Assembly (NCBI GenBank): GCA_002085375.1 | Contig: NATP01000003.1 | Span: forward strand, 1-35,594 | Direction of reading: 5' to 3' | DNA from: a candidate division Zixibacteria bacterium 4484_95 | Lineage (GTDB): Bacteria; Zixibacteria; MSB-5A5; UBA10806; 4484-95 | Length of the DNA: 35,594 nt | Part shown: in pieces, positions 1-7,579 of the stretch | Position numbering within the stretch: the stretch's first letter is position 1 | Layout: each line of letters starts with the position of its first letter | Notes under the pieces: model-generated | The model's database searches: none | What the model saw: the letters and a program-made list of their open reading frames with translations, nothing else | What the model was told of the DNA's origin: nothing | Program-made: the position numbers and the translations under genes

Positions 1-183
1 ATTTTGAAACCATTTGATCATTCTGATAATTATGGGGGGCCTAAAACCAACCTGTTTTAAGTTTTAACTCATATCATCATATTATCTATCTTGAAAAATT
101 GAAAAATATCCCCTAACGTAATATTTAAAGTGCTTAAGATACTCTGGGAAATTAAATGATAAGAAAAAAAGAAGAGGCAAGAT

Positions 184-1098
184 ATGAGGTTTGAAAATGT
201 CATTGAGGCTATTGGTAGAACACCATTAATAAAATTAAACAAGCTACCTAGTCCTAATTCAGCCACAATTTATGCTAAGATGGAAAGCTTTAATCCCTGT
301 CATTCGGTTAAAGATCGAGTTGGAGCAGCAATGGTTGAGGCAGCTGAAAAGCAAGGCAAGCTGAAACCTGGAATGACTATTATTGAACCAACCTCAGGCA
401 ATACAGGCATTGCTTTAGCAATGGTGGCTGCCTGTAAAGGATATAAGGTTGTTTTTACTATGCCTGAGACTATGAGCGTTGAACGGCGGAATATTCTCAA
501 ACTTCTTGGAGCAGAGATCATTTTGACACCTGGTTCCGAGGGAATGAAAGGCGCTGTCAAAAGAGCTGAAGAACTGGCTAGTACGAAAGGATATTTTCAG
601 CCACAGCAATTTTCTAATCCGGCCAATCCAGAAATTCATCGTAGGACAACGGCCAAAGAGATAATAAAGGATTTGGGTGAATTACATCTTGACGCTCTTG
701 TGGCGGGTGTAGGAACCGGTGGAACGATAAGCGGCACAGGGGAGGTATTAAAACATAAGTATAATTGCAAAGTTTATGCGGTTGAGCCGGATGATTCGCC
801 AGTGTTATCGGGTGGAGAACCGGGGTCTCATCCGATTCAGGGAATAGGTCCAGGTTTCATTGCGGATAATTACAATTCTGATATGGTTGATGAGATAATC
901 AGGGTTAAAAGTTATGACGCATTTAAGACAGCTAATCGTTTGGCCAAAGAAGAGGGCATACTTGGAGGTATTTCATCGGGAGCGATAATCTGGGCAGCAC
1001 TCCGGGTTGCCTCCGAGCTTAAGGCAGGGAAAATAGTGGTTACATTTGTATGTGATACTGCCGAACGTTATCTTTCGACTGATTTAGTTAAGGTTTAA
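184..1098 (+). CDS. cysK: Cysteine synthase (O-acetylserine sulfhydrylase)
   Basis: PLP enzyme that makes cysteine from O-acetylserine and sulfide in the cytoplasm. The 304-residue length is normal for CysK. Visible motifs are the PLP-lysine segment HSVKDRVG (Lys43), the substrate loop TSGNTGIALA (about 70-79) and the glycine-rich phosphate loop GTGGTISGTGE (about 176-186). The ATG lies just after an AGAAGAGG-like ribosome site. cysE follows 37 bp downstream on the same strand, so the enzyme that makes O-acetylserine is probably co-transcribed. CysK and CysE classically form the cysteine synthase complex, although the short CysE here does not obviously end in the CysK-binding Ile. Nothing looks damaged. 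Cystathionine beta-synthase is less likely because there is no heme or CBS domain. Confidence 0.96.
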   Translation: MRFENVIEAIGRTPLIKLNKLPSPNSATIYAKMESFNPCHSVKDRVGAAMVEAAEKQGKLKPGMTIIEPTSGNTGIALAMVAACKGYKVVFTMPETMSVERRNILKLLGAEIILTPGSEGMKGAVKRAEELASTKGYFQPQQFSNPANPEIHRRTTAKEIIKDLGELHLDALVAGVGTGGTISGTGEVLKHKYNCKVYAVEPDDSPVLSGGEPGSHPIQGIGPGFIADNYNSDMVDEIIRVKSYDAFKTANRLAKEEGILGGISSGAIIWAALRVASELKAGKIVVTFVCDTAERYLSTDLVKV

Positions 1099-1135
1099 CG
1101 TTAACATCATTTCACTTTTTCCGATTAAATAACAT

Positions 1136-1669
1136 ATGCTGAAAATTATTGAGGATATAAAAGCAATATATCGTAACGACCCAGCTGCTAAAAATCTTGA
1201 GTTTTTACTTTACCCCGGTTTTCATGCCATAGCCTTTCATCGGTTAATTCATTGGTTATGGAAAGTTGGTGTGCCTTTTATTCCTCGTTTGTTTTCTCAG
1301 ATTTCACGTTTTTTAACTGGCCTTGAGATCCATCCAGGGGCTACGATCGGCAAGGGATTTTTTGTTGACCATGGAGCCGGGTTGGTAATCGGCGAGACAA
1401 CGGAGATTGGGGATAATTGCGTGCTTTTCCACAATGTAACTCTGGGTGGCACCGGTAAACAGAAAGGGAAACGTCACCCTACACTTGGTAATAATGTCCT
1501 AGTAGGAACGGGAGCAATTCTTTTAGGGCCAATTAAGGTTGGTGACAACGTTAAAATAGGCGCAAACAGTTTTGTGTTTATGAAAGATATCCCTTCAAAC
1601 TGCACCGTTGTCGGTACACCGGCGAAAATTGTCAGGCGTAATGGTGTTCCCTGCAGTGAAGAACTGTAA
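1136..1669 (+). CDS. cysE: Serine O-acetyltransferase, short (EpsC-type) form
   Basis: Acetylates serine with acetyl-CoA to give O-acetylserine, the substrate of the upstream CysK. At 177 residues it is the short form: a brief helical N-terminus (1-60), then a left-handed beta helix of hexapeptide repeats (about 64-160). The active-site region is visible as LEIHPGA (64-69) followed by [12 protein letters not shown], with His79 the likely catalytic base. The C-terminus ends in EEL rather than the Ile that inserts into the CysK active site in enterobacteria, so the regulatory complex may be weak or absent (inference). No clear Shine-Dalgarno precedes the ATG, which may depend on translation from cysK. 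Confidence 0.94.
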   Translation: MLKIIEDIKAIYRNDPAAKNLEFLLYPGFHAIAFHRLIHWLWKVGVPFIPRLFSQISRFLTGLEIHPGATIGKGFFVDHGAGLVIGETTEIGDNCVLFHNVTLGGTGKQKGKRHPTLGNNVLVGTGAILLGPIKVGDNVKIGANSFVFMKDIPSNCTVVGTPAKIVRRNGVPCSEEL

Positions 1670-1795
1670 AGGTTGTTTATAGGTCAATTTTCACAGCTAA
1701 ATTTTGCATGAGTGGTTTGTATTAAATAAAAATCCTCAAAATCTTGGGTTTGGTGTTTCTCTAACAAGCAAGCAAGGGAAAAGCAAGAAAACAAT

Positions 1796-2794
1796 CTATC
1801 TCAGTGTTATCTCACCTGCAGTGTATGACTTTAAGCCGCTCCTGTTTTTTATCAAAAGTCCGCCGTTATCGTCAAAACCAATCACCTTACCAGTGATTTT
1901 TTTCTTACCCAACGAAAGTGTTACCCGCTTGCCTAAAACCGCTGAGTGCTGGTTGAGTTCTGAGGCGATATATTTAAATCCATGTCTGCAAAAATTTCCA
2001 TAAAGTTTCTCAAACTGCACTAATATATTCTGCAGTAGGGAAATCCGCGAGACCTCCTTTTTAGTTATAATTTTCAAAGAGGTTGCCGTCCTGTGCAAAG
2101 GACGTGGGAAATCTTTTTTGATGTGATTGACGTTTATACCTATTCCGACGACGACGTATTCTACTCTATCGAGCTCGGCGGCAAGTTCAATAAGTATTCC
2201 AGCCAATTTCCTTCTGTTATATAGGATATCGTTTGGCCATTTCATCTGGGTTTTAAGGTTTAATGTAGTATATATTGCCCGGATTATCGCCAAACCTGCT
2301 GTTAATGATAATCCGGGAGTTTTATCGGGTGGCAATTTTGGGCGAAGTATAAGCGAAAAATAAAGCCCTTTACCAGCTGGCGAATGCCATTTTCGCCCCA
2401 GCCGTCCACGTCCTTTGGACTGGGTATTGGCTATTATCAATGTCCCCTCGGGAAGGCCGGTTTTAGCGAAATAATGAGCGGTCTTATTTGTTGAGCCAAT
2501 CGTTTCATAAGAGAAAATCCGGCAGGCAAAAAACCGGCAGGAAAGCCCAGCAGCTACCTCAAGTGGCAAAACAACATCGGGTGAATGAACCAGTTTATAT
2601 CCCTTGTTACGACCGGCCTCGATTTGATAACCGCAATCTCTAAGATAAGCAACATTCTCGTAAACCAGCTGGCGGTTTATGTTCAATGATTCGGATATCT
2701 CCCGTGACGGCACAAATTTATTGTTGGCCCTTTTGAAGTAAGCAAGTATATCGGCGGCTATGCCAGGTCTGCCATCGTAGGGATAAAGATTCAT
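1796..2794 (-). CDS. birA: Biotin--[acetyl-CoA-carboxylase] ligase / biotin repressor
   Basis: Activates biotin as biotinyl-AMP and transfers it to the biotin carrier domain of carboxylases. The two-domain 332-residue form is seen: an N-terminal helix-turn-helix (about 10-68, with SESLNINRQLVYENVAYLR as the recognition unit) and a catalytic domain with GRGRLGRKW (128-136), KWPNDI (185-190) and GIGINVN (about 217-223), then a short C-terminal SH3-like domain. The winged helix suggests it also represses biotin genes, but no biotin synthesis operon lies nearby. Its ATG overlaps the nadC stop (ATGA at 2791-2794), showing translational coupling. Confidence 0.93.
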   Translation of the reverse strand: MNLYPYDGRPGIAADILAYFKRANNKFVPSREISESLNINRQLVYENVAYLRDCGYQIEAGRNKGYKLVHSPDVVLPLEVAAGLSCRFFACRIFSYETIGSTNKTAHYFAKTGLPEGTLIIANTQSKGRGRLGRKWHSPAGKGLYFSLILRPKLPPDKTPGLSLTAGLAIIRAIYTTLNLKTQMKWPNDILYNRRKLAGILIELAAELDRVEYVVVGIGINVNHIKKDFPRPLHRTATSLKIITKKEVSRISLLQNILVQFEKLYGNFCRHGFKYIASELNQHSAVLGKRVTLSLGKKKITGKVIGFDDNGGLLIKNRSGLKSYTAGEITLR

Positions 2795-3624
2795 CTGATA
2801 TATCTCATCGATAAATCGACTGCCTTAGCCGAGTGCGTTAAAGCGCCGATTGAGATGTAATCAACACCTGTTTTGGCGATGGTTCTAATATTTTCAAGGT
2901 TGATACCACCAGAAGCTTCGACCTTTATTCTGGGGCTTTTAGACTTTATCATCTTAACCGCTTTTGAAAGTTGGCTTATTTTAAAGTTATCAAGCATTAT
3001 GATATCTGGTTGATAATCAAGGACTGTTTTAAGTTGTTTCAAATTGGCGACCTCGATCTCGACTTTATATTTGATATTTTGCACCCTAGTAAGAACCTGC
3101 TTTATTCCTCCAGCAGCGGTGATATGATTGTCCTTGATGAGGATCATATCGTAAAGCCCCATCCTGTGATTGAATCCACCACCATGCAAAACCGCTTTTC
3201 TTTCAAGCCAGCGTAAGCCAGGAGTTGTCTTACGTGTATCGAGGATTTTTGCTTTCGTGTCTTTAATCTGGTTTGCATATTCAGCCGTTAGTGTAGCTAC
3301 TCCGGAAAGATGGCTTAATAGGTTCAAAGCAAGTCTTTCACCTTTAAGGAGGGCTTGAACCGGACCTTTGACGGTAGCGATTTTTTCCATCGCCTTGAAC
3401 TTTTTTCCCTCCCTGCAGTGAAATGTTACTTTGGTTCTGGGAGAGGTAAGTTTGAATGCATATTTAAATGCTTCAATCCCAGAGAGTATACCGCTGGATT
3501 TGGCAATTACAATCGCTGTACCTTTTCTGAATTTCGGTATTAGGGTTTCAGTTGTAATATCACCAGTTTTTATGTCTTCAAAATAAGCAATTTTTATAAT
3601 TTGCTGGCATAGTTTATCCATCAA
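2791..3624 (-). CDS. nadC: Nicotinate-nucleotide pyrophosphorylase (carboxylating), QPRTase
   Basis: Converts quinolinate and PRPP to nicotinate mononucleotide, CO2 and pyrophosphate in de novo NAD synthesis. Full length at 277 residues. Seen: the N-terminal phrase EDIKTGDITTETL, LALNLLSHLSGVAT, the active-site stretch DTRKTTPGLRWLERKAV, RMGLYDMILIKDNHI, and the C-terminal phosphate-binding ASGGINLENI and DYISIGALTHS. It is the first gene of a two-gene minus-strand unit with birA. Divergent from the histidine kinase across a 106 bp gap. nadA and nadB are not in the window. Confidence 0.95.
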   Translation of the reverse strand: MMDKLCQQIIKIAYFEDIKTGDITTETLIPKFRKGTAIVIAKSSGILSGIEAFKYAFKLTSPRTKVTFHCREGKKFKAMEKIATVKGPVQALLKGERLALNLLSHLSGVATLTAEYANQIKDTKAKILDTRKTTPGLRWLERKAVLHGGGFNHRMGLYDMILIKDNHITAAGGIKQVLTRVQNIKYKVEIEVANLKQLKTVLDYQPDIIMLDNFKISQLSKAVKMIKSKSPRIKVEASGGINLENIRTIAKTGVDYISIGALTHSAKAVDLSMRYIR

Positions 3625-3670
3625 CAGGTAAATTAGGAGAAACGAGATTTTTTTGTCAACGGGAAAAGTA

Positions 3671-3699
3671 TTGACAAGGTTTACTTATAATTCTATCTT
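3671..3699 (+). promoter_or_regulatory. Predicted sigma-70-type promoter for the histidine kinase gene
   Basis: A perfect -35 TTGACA (3671-3676) is followed by a 17 bp spacer and a -10 TATCTT (3694-3699). Transcription would begin about 25 bp before the kinase ATG at 3731. A TATAAT at 3686-3691 is only 9 bp from the -35 and so is unlikely to pair with it. Confidence 0.5.
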
Positions 3700-3730
3700 A
3701 TGATTAACGATTTTTAGCATTGGGGTTTTT

Positions 3731-5392
3731 ATGACTTCCAATAACTTTTGTATTCACCCAGAATATCAAGATAAGCTATGTTGGATTTCTATGTTGTCCA
3801 ATCCTGAGCCTGAAATCACCGATCAGCAAGGCCCTTCTGCTATACAGGATGACATAACGATTTGTTATGAATGCCAGCGGTTCAAAACCAATACTGAAAG
3901 GGGCTTTGGAAGGCGATCTGCTGATCAGGCTATTGGCCTCACCGTTATCAAGCTTTTAGAACAACTTTTACTTAAAAAACGGAACCTCCAGCAAACGGCT
4001 GACGAACTAAAGAAAACGATAGAACAACTAAATCTTCTTAAAAATATTACCGATGCTCTTGCCCGAAGCGAAAGCCTTGAAAAAAGCCTGAAGATTATTC
4101 TTACCGGCGCATCCTCTGGGGATGCTTTTGGTTTTAATCGAGCGGCGGTTTTTTTGGTAAACGATAATAACAACATGCTTGAGGGAAAATGTGCTATCGG
4201 ACCAGAAAGCCCGGAGGAAGCCAACAGGATTTGGGAGGAGATATCGAAAATTCCCTTAAACCGTCTTTTAGAGGAAATTCTTAACGGAGAAGAATTCGTA
4301 CCCTGTTCCCTTGAGACGATGATTTCCAAAGTAAGGGTTCCCATGTCTGATAAGGAAAATCCCCTTATTAAAATCCTTAACGATTCCAAGGAAAAAGTAA
4401 TAGATATAAAAAAGGAGTTATATCCGGATTTTGATATGTCGTGGTGGCCTGGGTTTGAGAAGGCCGTAGCAGTGCCTTTAATCTCCGAGGGAAAACCGCT
4501 GGGACTGATTTGGGCAGATAACGCTATCACCGGTAAACCGATCACCAACGAATTGATCGATTCTTTAAAATCTTTAGCCAATGCCTGTGCCTCAGGTTTG
4601 CAGAACGCTATTTTACATCAGAAACTTTACGCCCAGCTCAAAGAGCTTGAAAGAGTACATGAACTTTTCAAATCGAATCAAGCTTATCTCGTTCGTCATG
4701 AAAGACTTGCTGATATTGGAATGCTGGCCACTAAAGTAGCCCATGAATTTAGAGTTCCTCTGGTCACGATCGGCGGCTATGCTCGAAGGATGAAAAAAAC
4801 CATAGGCACCGAAAACTTCGACAGGCTATCCGTAGACGTTATTATTTCGGAGGTCGACAGATTATCAAAAATCACCTCTGATATTCTGGAATATTCACGG
4901 GGTGCTAAGCTCAATATAAAAGAGTGCGATCTGAATACCGTAATTAATGATTCGTTAAACCAGCTCAAAGATAAGTTGGAAACCTCTAGCATCATACCCG
5001 AAAAAAAGTTTGTAACCAAAAAACTTACGATCAAAGCTGATCCACAGAGGTTAAAACAGGTGATATTCAATCTTGTTGATAATGCCGTTGACGCTATGAA
5101 CAATGGCGGTAAACTTACCGTAAGAACATCAAAGAAAAAAGGATACGTTGTTTTGGATATAAAAGATACAGGGGTTGGTATAAGTAATAAAGAGCTTGAA
5201 AACCTGTTCAAGTTATTTTACACGACTAAGGAGAAGGGATCCGGGTTGGGGTTAGCCGTTTCGAAAAAAATTATTGATGACCATGGTGGTTATATAAGTG
5301 TGGATTCTCAGCCAGGTGAAGGCACTGTTTTTTCTGTTCATATTCCAGCTTTAAACGGGCTTGAAATGAATAAGAACAATCAGATACATTAG
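3731..5392 (+). CDS. Sensor histidine kinase with N-terminal Cys cluster and GAF domain
   Basis: Cytoplasmic sensor kinase of 553 residues with no membrane segment. Order: an N-terminal region with C7, C17, C45 and C48 (the last two as CYEC) that could hold a metal or Fe-S cluster; a coiled-coil linker (about 72-115, ELKKTIEQLNLLKNI); a GAF-type sensory domain (about 110-295, ending AVPLISEGKPLGLIWADN); a second coiled coil; the phosphoacceptor helix VAHEFRVPLVTI (His338); and an HATPase domain with NLVDNAVDAM (N box), DTGVGIS (G1) and GSGLGLAV (G2). The response regulator follows 42 bp downstream and is the likely partner. The signal is unknown; the cysteines suggest redox or metal sensing (inference). 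Confidence 0.9.
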   Translation: MTSNNFCIHPEYQDKLCWISMLSNPEPEITDQQGPSAIQDDITICYECQRFKTNTERGFGRRSADQAIGLTVIKLLEQLLLKKRNLQQTADELKKTIEQLNLLKNITDALARSESLEKSLKIILTGASSGDAFGFNRAAVFLVNDNNNMLEGKCAIGPESPEEANRIWEEISKIPLNRLLEEILNGEEFVPCSLETMISKVRVPMSDKENPLIKILNDSKEKVIDIKKELYPDFDMSWWPGFEKAVAVPLISEGKPLGLIWADNAITGKPITNELIDSLKSLANACASGLQNAILHQKLYAQLKELERVHELFKSNQAYLVRHERLADIGMLATKVAHEFRVPLVTIGGYARRMKKTIGTENFDRLSVDVIISEVDRLSKITSDILEYSRGAKLNIKECDLNTVINDSLNQLKDKLETSSIIPEKKFVTKKLTIKADPQRLKQVIFNLVDNAVDAMNNGGKLTVRTSKKKGYVVLDIKDTGVGISNKELENLFKLFYTTKEKGSGLGLAVSKKIIDDHGGYISVDSQPGEGTVFSVHIPALNGLEMNKNNQIH

Positions 5393-5434
5393 GAATATAA
5401 TGAAAATTGAAGATAAAGGAAATGGAGGTCGGGC

Positions 5435-5788
5435 TTGCCCAGAGTTTTAGTGGTTGAGGATGAAAAGTATCTTCTCGAACTATATAAAAATGAGTTGGAG
5501 GATGAAGGTTATGAAGTGATACCGGTTGACAATGGCAATGAGGTTTTAGAAAAGGTAAAAGATTTTCATCCGGAAATAGTTATCCTTGATATCCGCCTAG
5601 GGGGAACAGAGGGTCTGGAAGTATTAGAGCAGATAAAAAGTTATGACATGAAACTTCCGGTTATATTGAATTCAGCTTATGCAACATATAAGGCAAATTT
5701 TTCTTGCTGGATTGCTGATGAGTATGTCGTTAAGTCACCGGATTTGACCGAGTTAAAAACAACTATAAGGAAGTATATTAAAAATTAA
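5435..5788 (+). CDS. Single-domain response regulator (CheY-like)
   Basis: A 117-residue stand-alone receiver domain with no output domain. The acidic pocket is EDE (8-10), the phosphoacceptor is Asp52 in ILDIRL, and the switch region is ILNSAYATYK with the conserved Lys in VVKSPD. The start is TTG, supported by a GGAGG at 5424-5428 with good spacing and by the fit of MPRVLVVEDE to receiver N-termini. Its place directly after the histidine kinase makes it the probable phosphotransfer partner. With no DNA-binding domain it must act through a protein contact or a further relay. Confidence 0.92.
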   Translation: MPRVLVVEDEKYLLELYKNELEDEGYEVIPVDNGNEVLEKVKDFHPEIVILDIRLGGTEGLEVLEQIKSYDMKLPVILNSAYATYKANFSCWIADEYVVKSPDLTELKTTIRKYIKN

Positions 5789-5808
5789 ACAAAAAATTGT
5801 TTTTCTTT
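5787..5808 (+). terminator. Possible weak AT-rich terminator after the response regulator
   Basis: AAACAA (5787-5792), an AAAA loop and TTGTTT (5797-5802) form a 6 bp AT-only stem followed by TTCTTT. It starts at the stop codon of the response regulator. The stem is weak, so this is only a suggestion. Confidence 0.25.
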
Positions 5809-6222
5809 AAGGGTTAAGCCCGACTATTCATTAAGGCAATTTCGTTTTTTGAAAACAGCACCCAAATCAAAAGCTTATAGGTATACAGCCAGAAAACAAG
5901 AAATCATAAAATAACGGTATGTGTTTATGAGGTTCAAAATCGATTCCGGCTGATGTTAACAAATCGAGCACTCAAGCACAAGGGGCAGAAACAGCTTATG
6001 CTCTCGTTAATCAGAGTTTACGTATAAAAAGATTGAATCTCATAATTCAACCATCCTTGTAATGAAGAGCCATGTTGATTTTCTTAGCGATAATAAAGAT
6101 CACTGGTGAGAATTGGAAGTTTTAGAAAATAATATACCCCGATATCCAGTTTGCCCGAAAGCAATCTCCAATTTTGATAAGTGGTGTTTCCCAATGAAAC
6201 AATTAAAGCAATCGCATTTAGT
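5809..6222. other. About 410 bp without a recognisable gene
   Basis: Convergent gap between the response regulator and the CBS protein. Only short open stretches are present, for example about 43 codons on the plus strand ending near 6061 and another open stretch near 6100-6240. None has a ribosome site or a sequence I recognise. It may be decayed coding sequence, but I cannot support a gene. Confidence 0.4.
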
Positions 6223-6666
6223 TCAAGCTGGGTATTTACCGGATATGTAATCGCTGAGATACCGGTTTTCCGCTTTGAAATCTTTTAAGAGAGATTTTAC
6301 TATGTCTCCTATTGAGATTATGCCAGACAACTTATTGTCCTGCAAAATCGGTACATGGCGAATGCGGTTGGATGTCATAAGTTGCATGATATATTCGACG
6401 TCATCCTCGGGAAAACCAATGATGATATTTTTCGTCATCACTTCACCAACAGCGATTCTCTGCCAACTGCTTTCATATTTTTCGAAAACCAGCTTTATTA
6501 TGTCTCTCTCGGTGATTATACCGACAGGACAGTGGCTAGAGTCCACAACGACCAGAGAACCAACTTTATTTTCAGTGATATTCTGTAGGGCTTGTTTGAT
6601 AGTGCTATGGGGAGTGATGGTATTAACACCTGAACCTTTTGTTTTGAGTATATCGGCTACTTTCAT
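6223..6666 (-). CDS. CBS-domain pair protein
   Basis: A 147-residue protein made almost entirely of two CBS domains: repeat 1 about residues 8-62 (HSTIKQALQNITENKVGSLVVVD...VGIITERDIIK) and repeat 2 about 75-132 (VEYIMQLMTSNRIRHVPILQDNKLSGIISIGDIVK). Stand-alone CBS pairs usually bind adenine nucleotides and regulate a partner, which is not identified here. The ATG is preceded by AAGGAGAC (about 6673-6680 on the minus strand), a good ribosome site. The nearest neighbours (response regulator, small Cys/His protein) are not obvious partners. Confidence 0.92.
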   Translation of the reverse strand: MKVADILKTKGSGVNTITPHSTIKQALQNITENKVGSLVVVDSSHCPVGIITERDIIKLVFEKYESSWQRIAVGEVMTKNIIIGFPEDDVEYIMQLMTSNRIRHVPILQDNKLSGIISIGDIVKSLLKDFKAENRYLSDYISGKYPA

Positions 6667-6955
6667 TTATTGTCTCCTTGATGGTTAACCTTGTTGTTAC
6701 TTTTCTAAAACTTATACAAACTCAACTTTCAAATATTTTTGCATCCTAATCATTAAAGAATAGATTTTTGATATATCAGCATTATCATTTAATACATATT
6801 GATGGCAGGTTATGATGTTCTGAAATTTTGGAGATGTATAAACCTATCTGAATGAATTATAGTTTTATTTAATAGAAAAATTATTGTTACATTGATTAAT
6901 GTTGATTATAAACCATCCGATATAAAATATTGAATCATAAATCAGGAGGGTGAAA

Positions 6956-7054
6956 GTGAGAAAGACACGCTGCAAAGCCATAACCAAAAACAAAAAACGC
7001 TGCAAGAACTGGGCTCGGGGCAATTCCAAATATTGCTGGGTCCACAGACATTAG
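6956..7054 (+). CDS. 32-residue Cys/His-rich small protein (DUF5763-like zinc-binding motif)
   Basis: A short gene starting at GTG after a strong AGGAGGG site (6944-6950) and ending in TAG just before a strong terminator, so it looks like an independent transcript. The product is very basic and carries C6, C16, C27 and H30: CKAITKNKKRC, then NSKYCWVH. The pattern C-x9-C-x10-C-x2-H with 'CKAITK...RC...SKYCW.H' matches, from memory, small zinc-binding domains often called DUF5763. Role unknown; the basic charge would suit nucleic acid or ribosome binding (inference). The ribosome site, metal-ligand pattern and terminator together support a real gene. Confidence 0.72.
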   Translation: MRKTRCKAITKNKKRCKNWARGNSKYCWVHRH

Positions 7055-7080
7055 TTTTTGAAAGCAAGGTATTAAGTATA

Positions 7081-7110
7081 GGGTTTAGTTGCTAACTAAA
7101 CCCTTTTTTT
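7081..7110 (+). terminator. Rho-independent terminator
   Basis: GGGTTTAGTT (7081-7090), a 3-nt GCT loop and the perfect complement AACTAAACCC (7094-7103), followed directly by seven T (7104-7110). It ends the transcript of the 32-residue gene. Confidence 0.9.
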
Positions 7111-7199
7111 ACTTTTGTCTTAAGTTGCCAAAGATACATCATCAAATTTTTTTACATGATAATAAATATAATCAGGAAGTTCAATAAATAATTATAAGG

Positions 7200-7371
7200 T
7201 CACTGGGATTCAGAGTATCTTTTTTGGGGATACGAATTAAGTATTATAGCCGCGATTTGTTCGGGAAGTATGTTTGTGCTGTTTATTATAAGATCATAAG
7301 CGTTGGGAATGTTTTTTTTCAAATTCCCATCTCTTGATTTGCTGGTCAACGATAAGTTCGATCGCTTTCAT
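7200..7371 (-). pseudogene. Internally deleted remnant of a cytidylate-kinase-like gene
   Basis: On the minus strand an ATG (7369-7371) with a GGGGAGGTC ribosome site (about 7376-7384) opens a short frame reading MKAIELIVDQQIKRWEFEKK, which stops after 25 codons. In another frame immediately after, the sequence reads NAYDLIINSTNILPEQIAAI and runs on to a TGA at 7200-7202. The first part resembles the N-terminus of long bacterial cytidylate-kinase-like proteins and the second resembles their C-terminal YDLVINTDRLSPE-type segment. The ~200-residue kinase core between them, including the P-loop, is missing. I infer one internal deletion fusing the two ends. The family call rests on short matches recalled from memory. 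Confidence 0.5.
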
Positions 7372-7435
7372 AAATGACCTCCCCATCTCTATAAAAAGCA
7401 AATCTTGCATTTTATATAACAGTGCCGTCCTTTAC

Positions 7436-7453
7436 GTCAATTATATAATTGAC
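7436..7453. repeat. Perfect 18 bp palindrome upstream of the serpin gene
   Basis: GTCAATTATATAATTGAC is its own exact reverse complement. It lies 127 bp before the serpin ATG. A second short inverted repeat, TTCCA-ATA-TGGAA, follows at 7462-7474. These could be operator sites, but no regulator is identifiable. Confidence 0.45.
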
Positions 7454-7516
7454 TTAAATAATTCCAATATGGAACAATTTGCATGTATTTGAATTAGAAA
7501 ATTTAAGGGAAATATG

Positions 7517-7545
7517 TTGCTTATCGTATTTAAAACTGGTAAAAT
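7517..7545 (+). promoter_or_regulatory. Possible promoter for the serpin gene
   Basis: TTGCTT (7517-7522), 17 bp spacer, TAAAAT (7540-7545). The -10 is a 5/6 match, the -35 is weak. It would give a ~28 nt leader carrying the AGGAGG ribosome site. Confidence 0.3.
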
Positions 7546-7579
7546 CCCAAATGCATGTAAATAATAAAGGAGGTTTATA

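Noticed and set aside
1-60. Open frame ending in TAA at 58-60, possibly the 3' end of an upstream gene
   Set aside because: Only 19 codons are inside the window and the sequence matches nothing I recognise.
3925-4581. Long minus-strand frame (218 codons) inside the histidine kinase gene
   Set aside because: It is an antisense shadow of a clear kinase gene with no ribosome site or family match.
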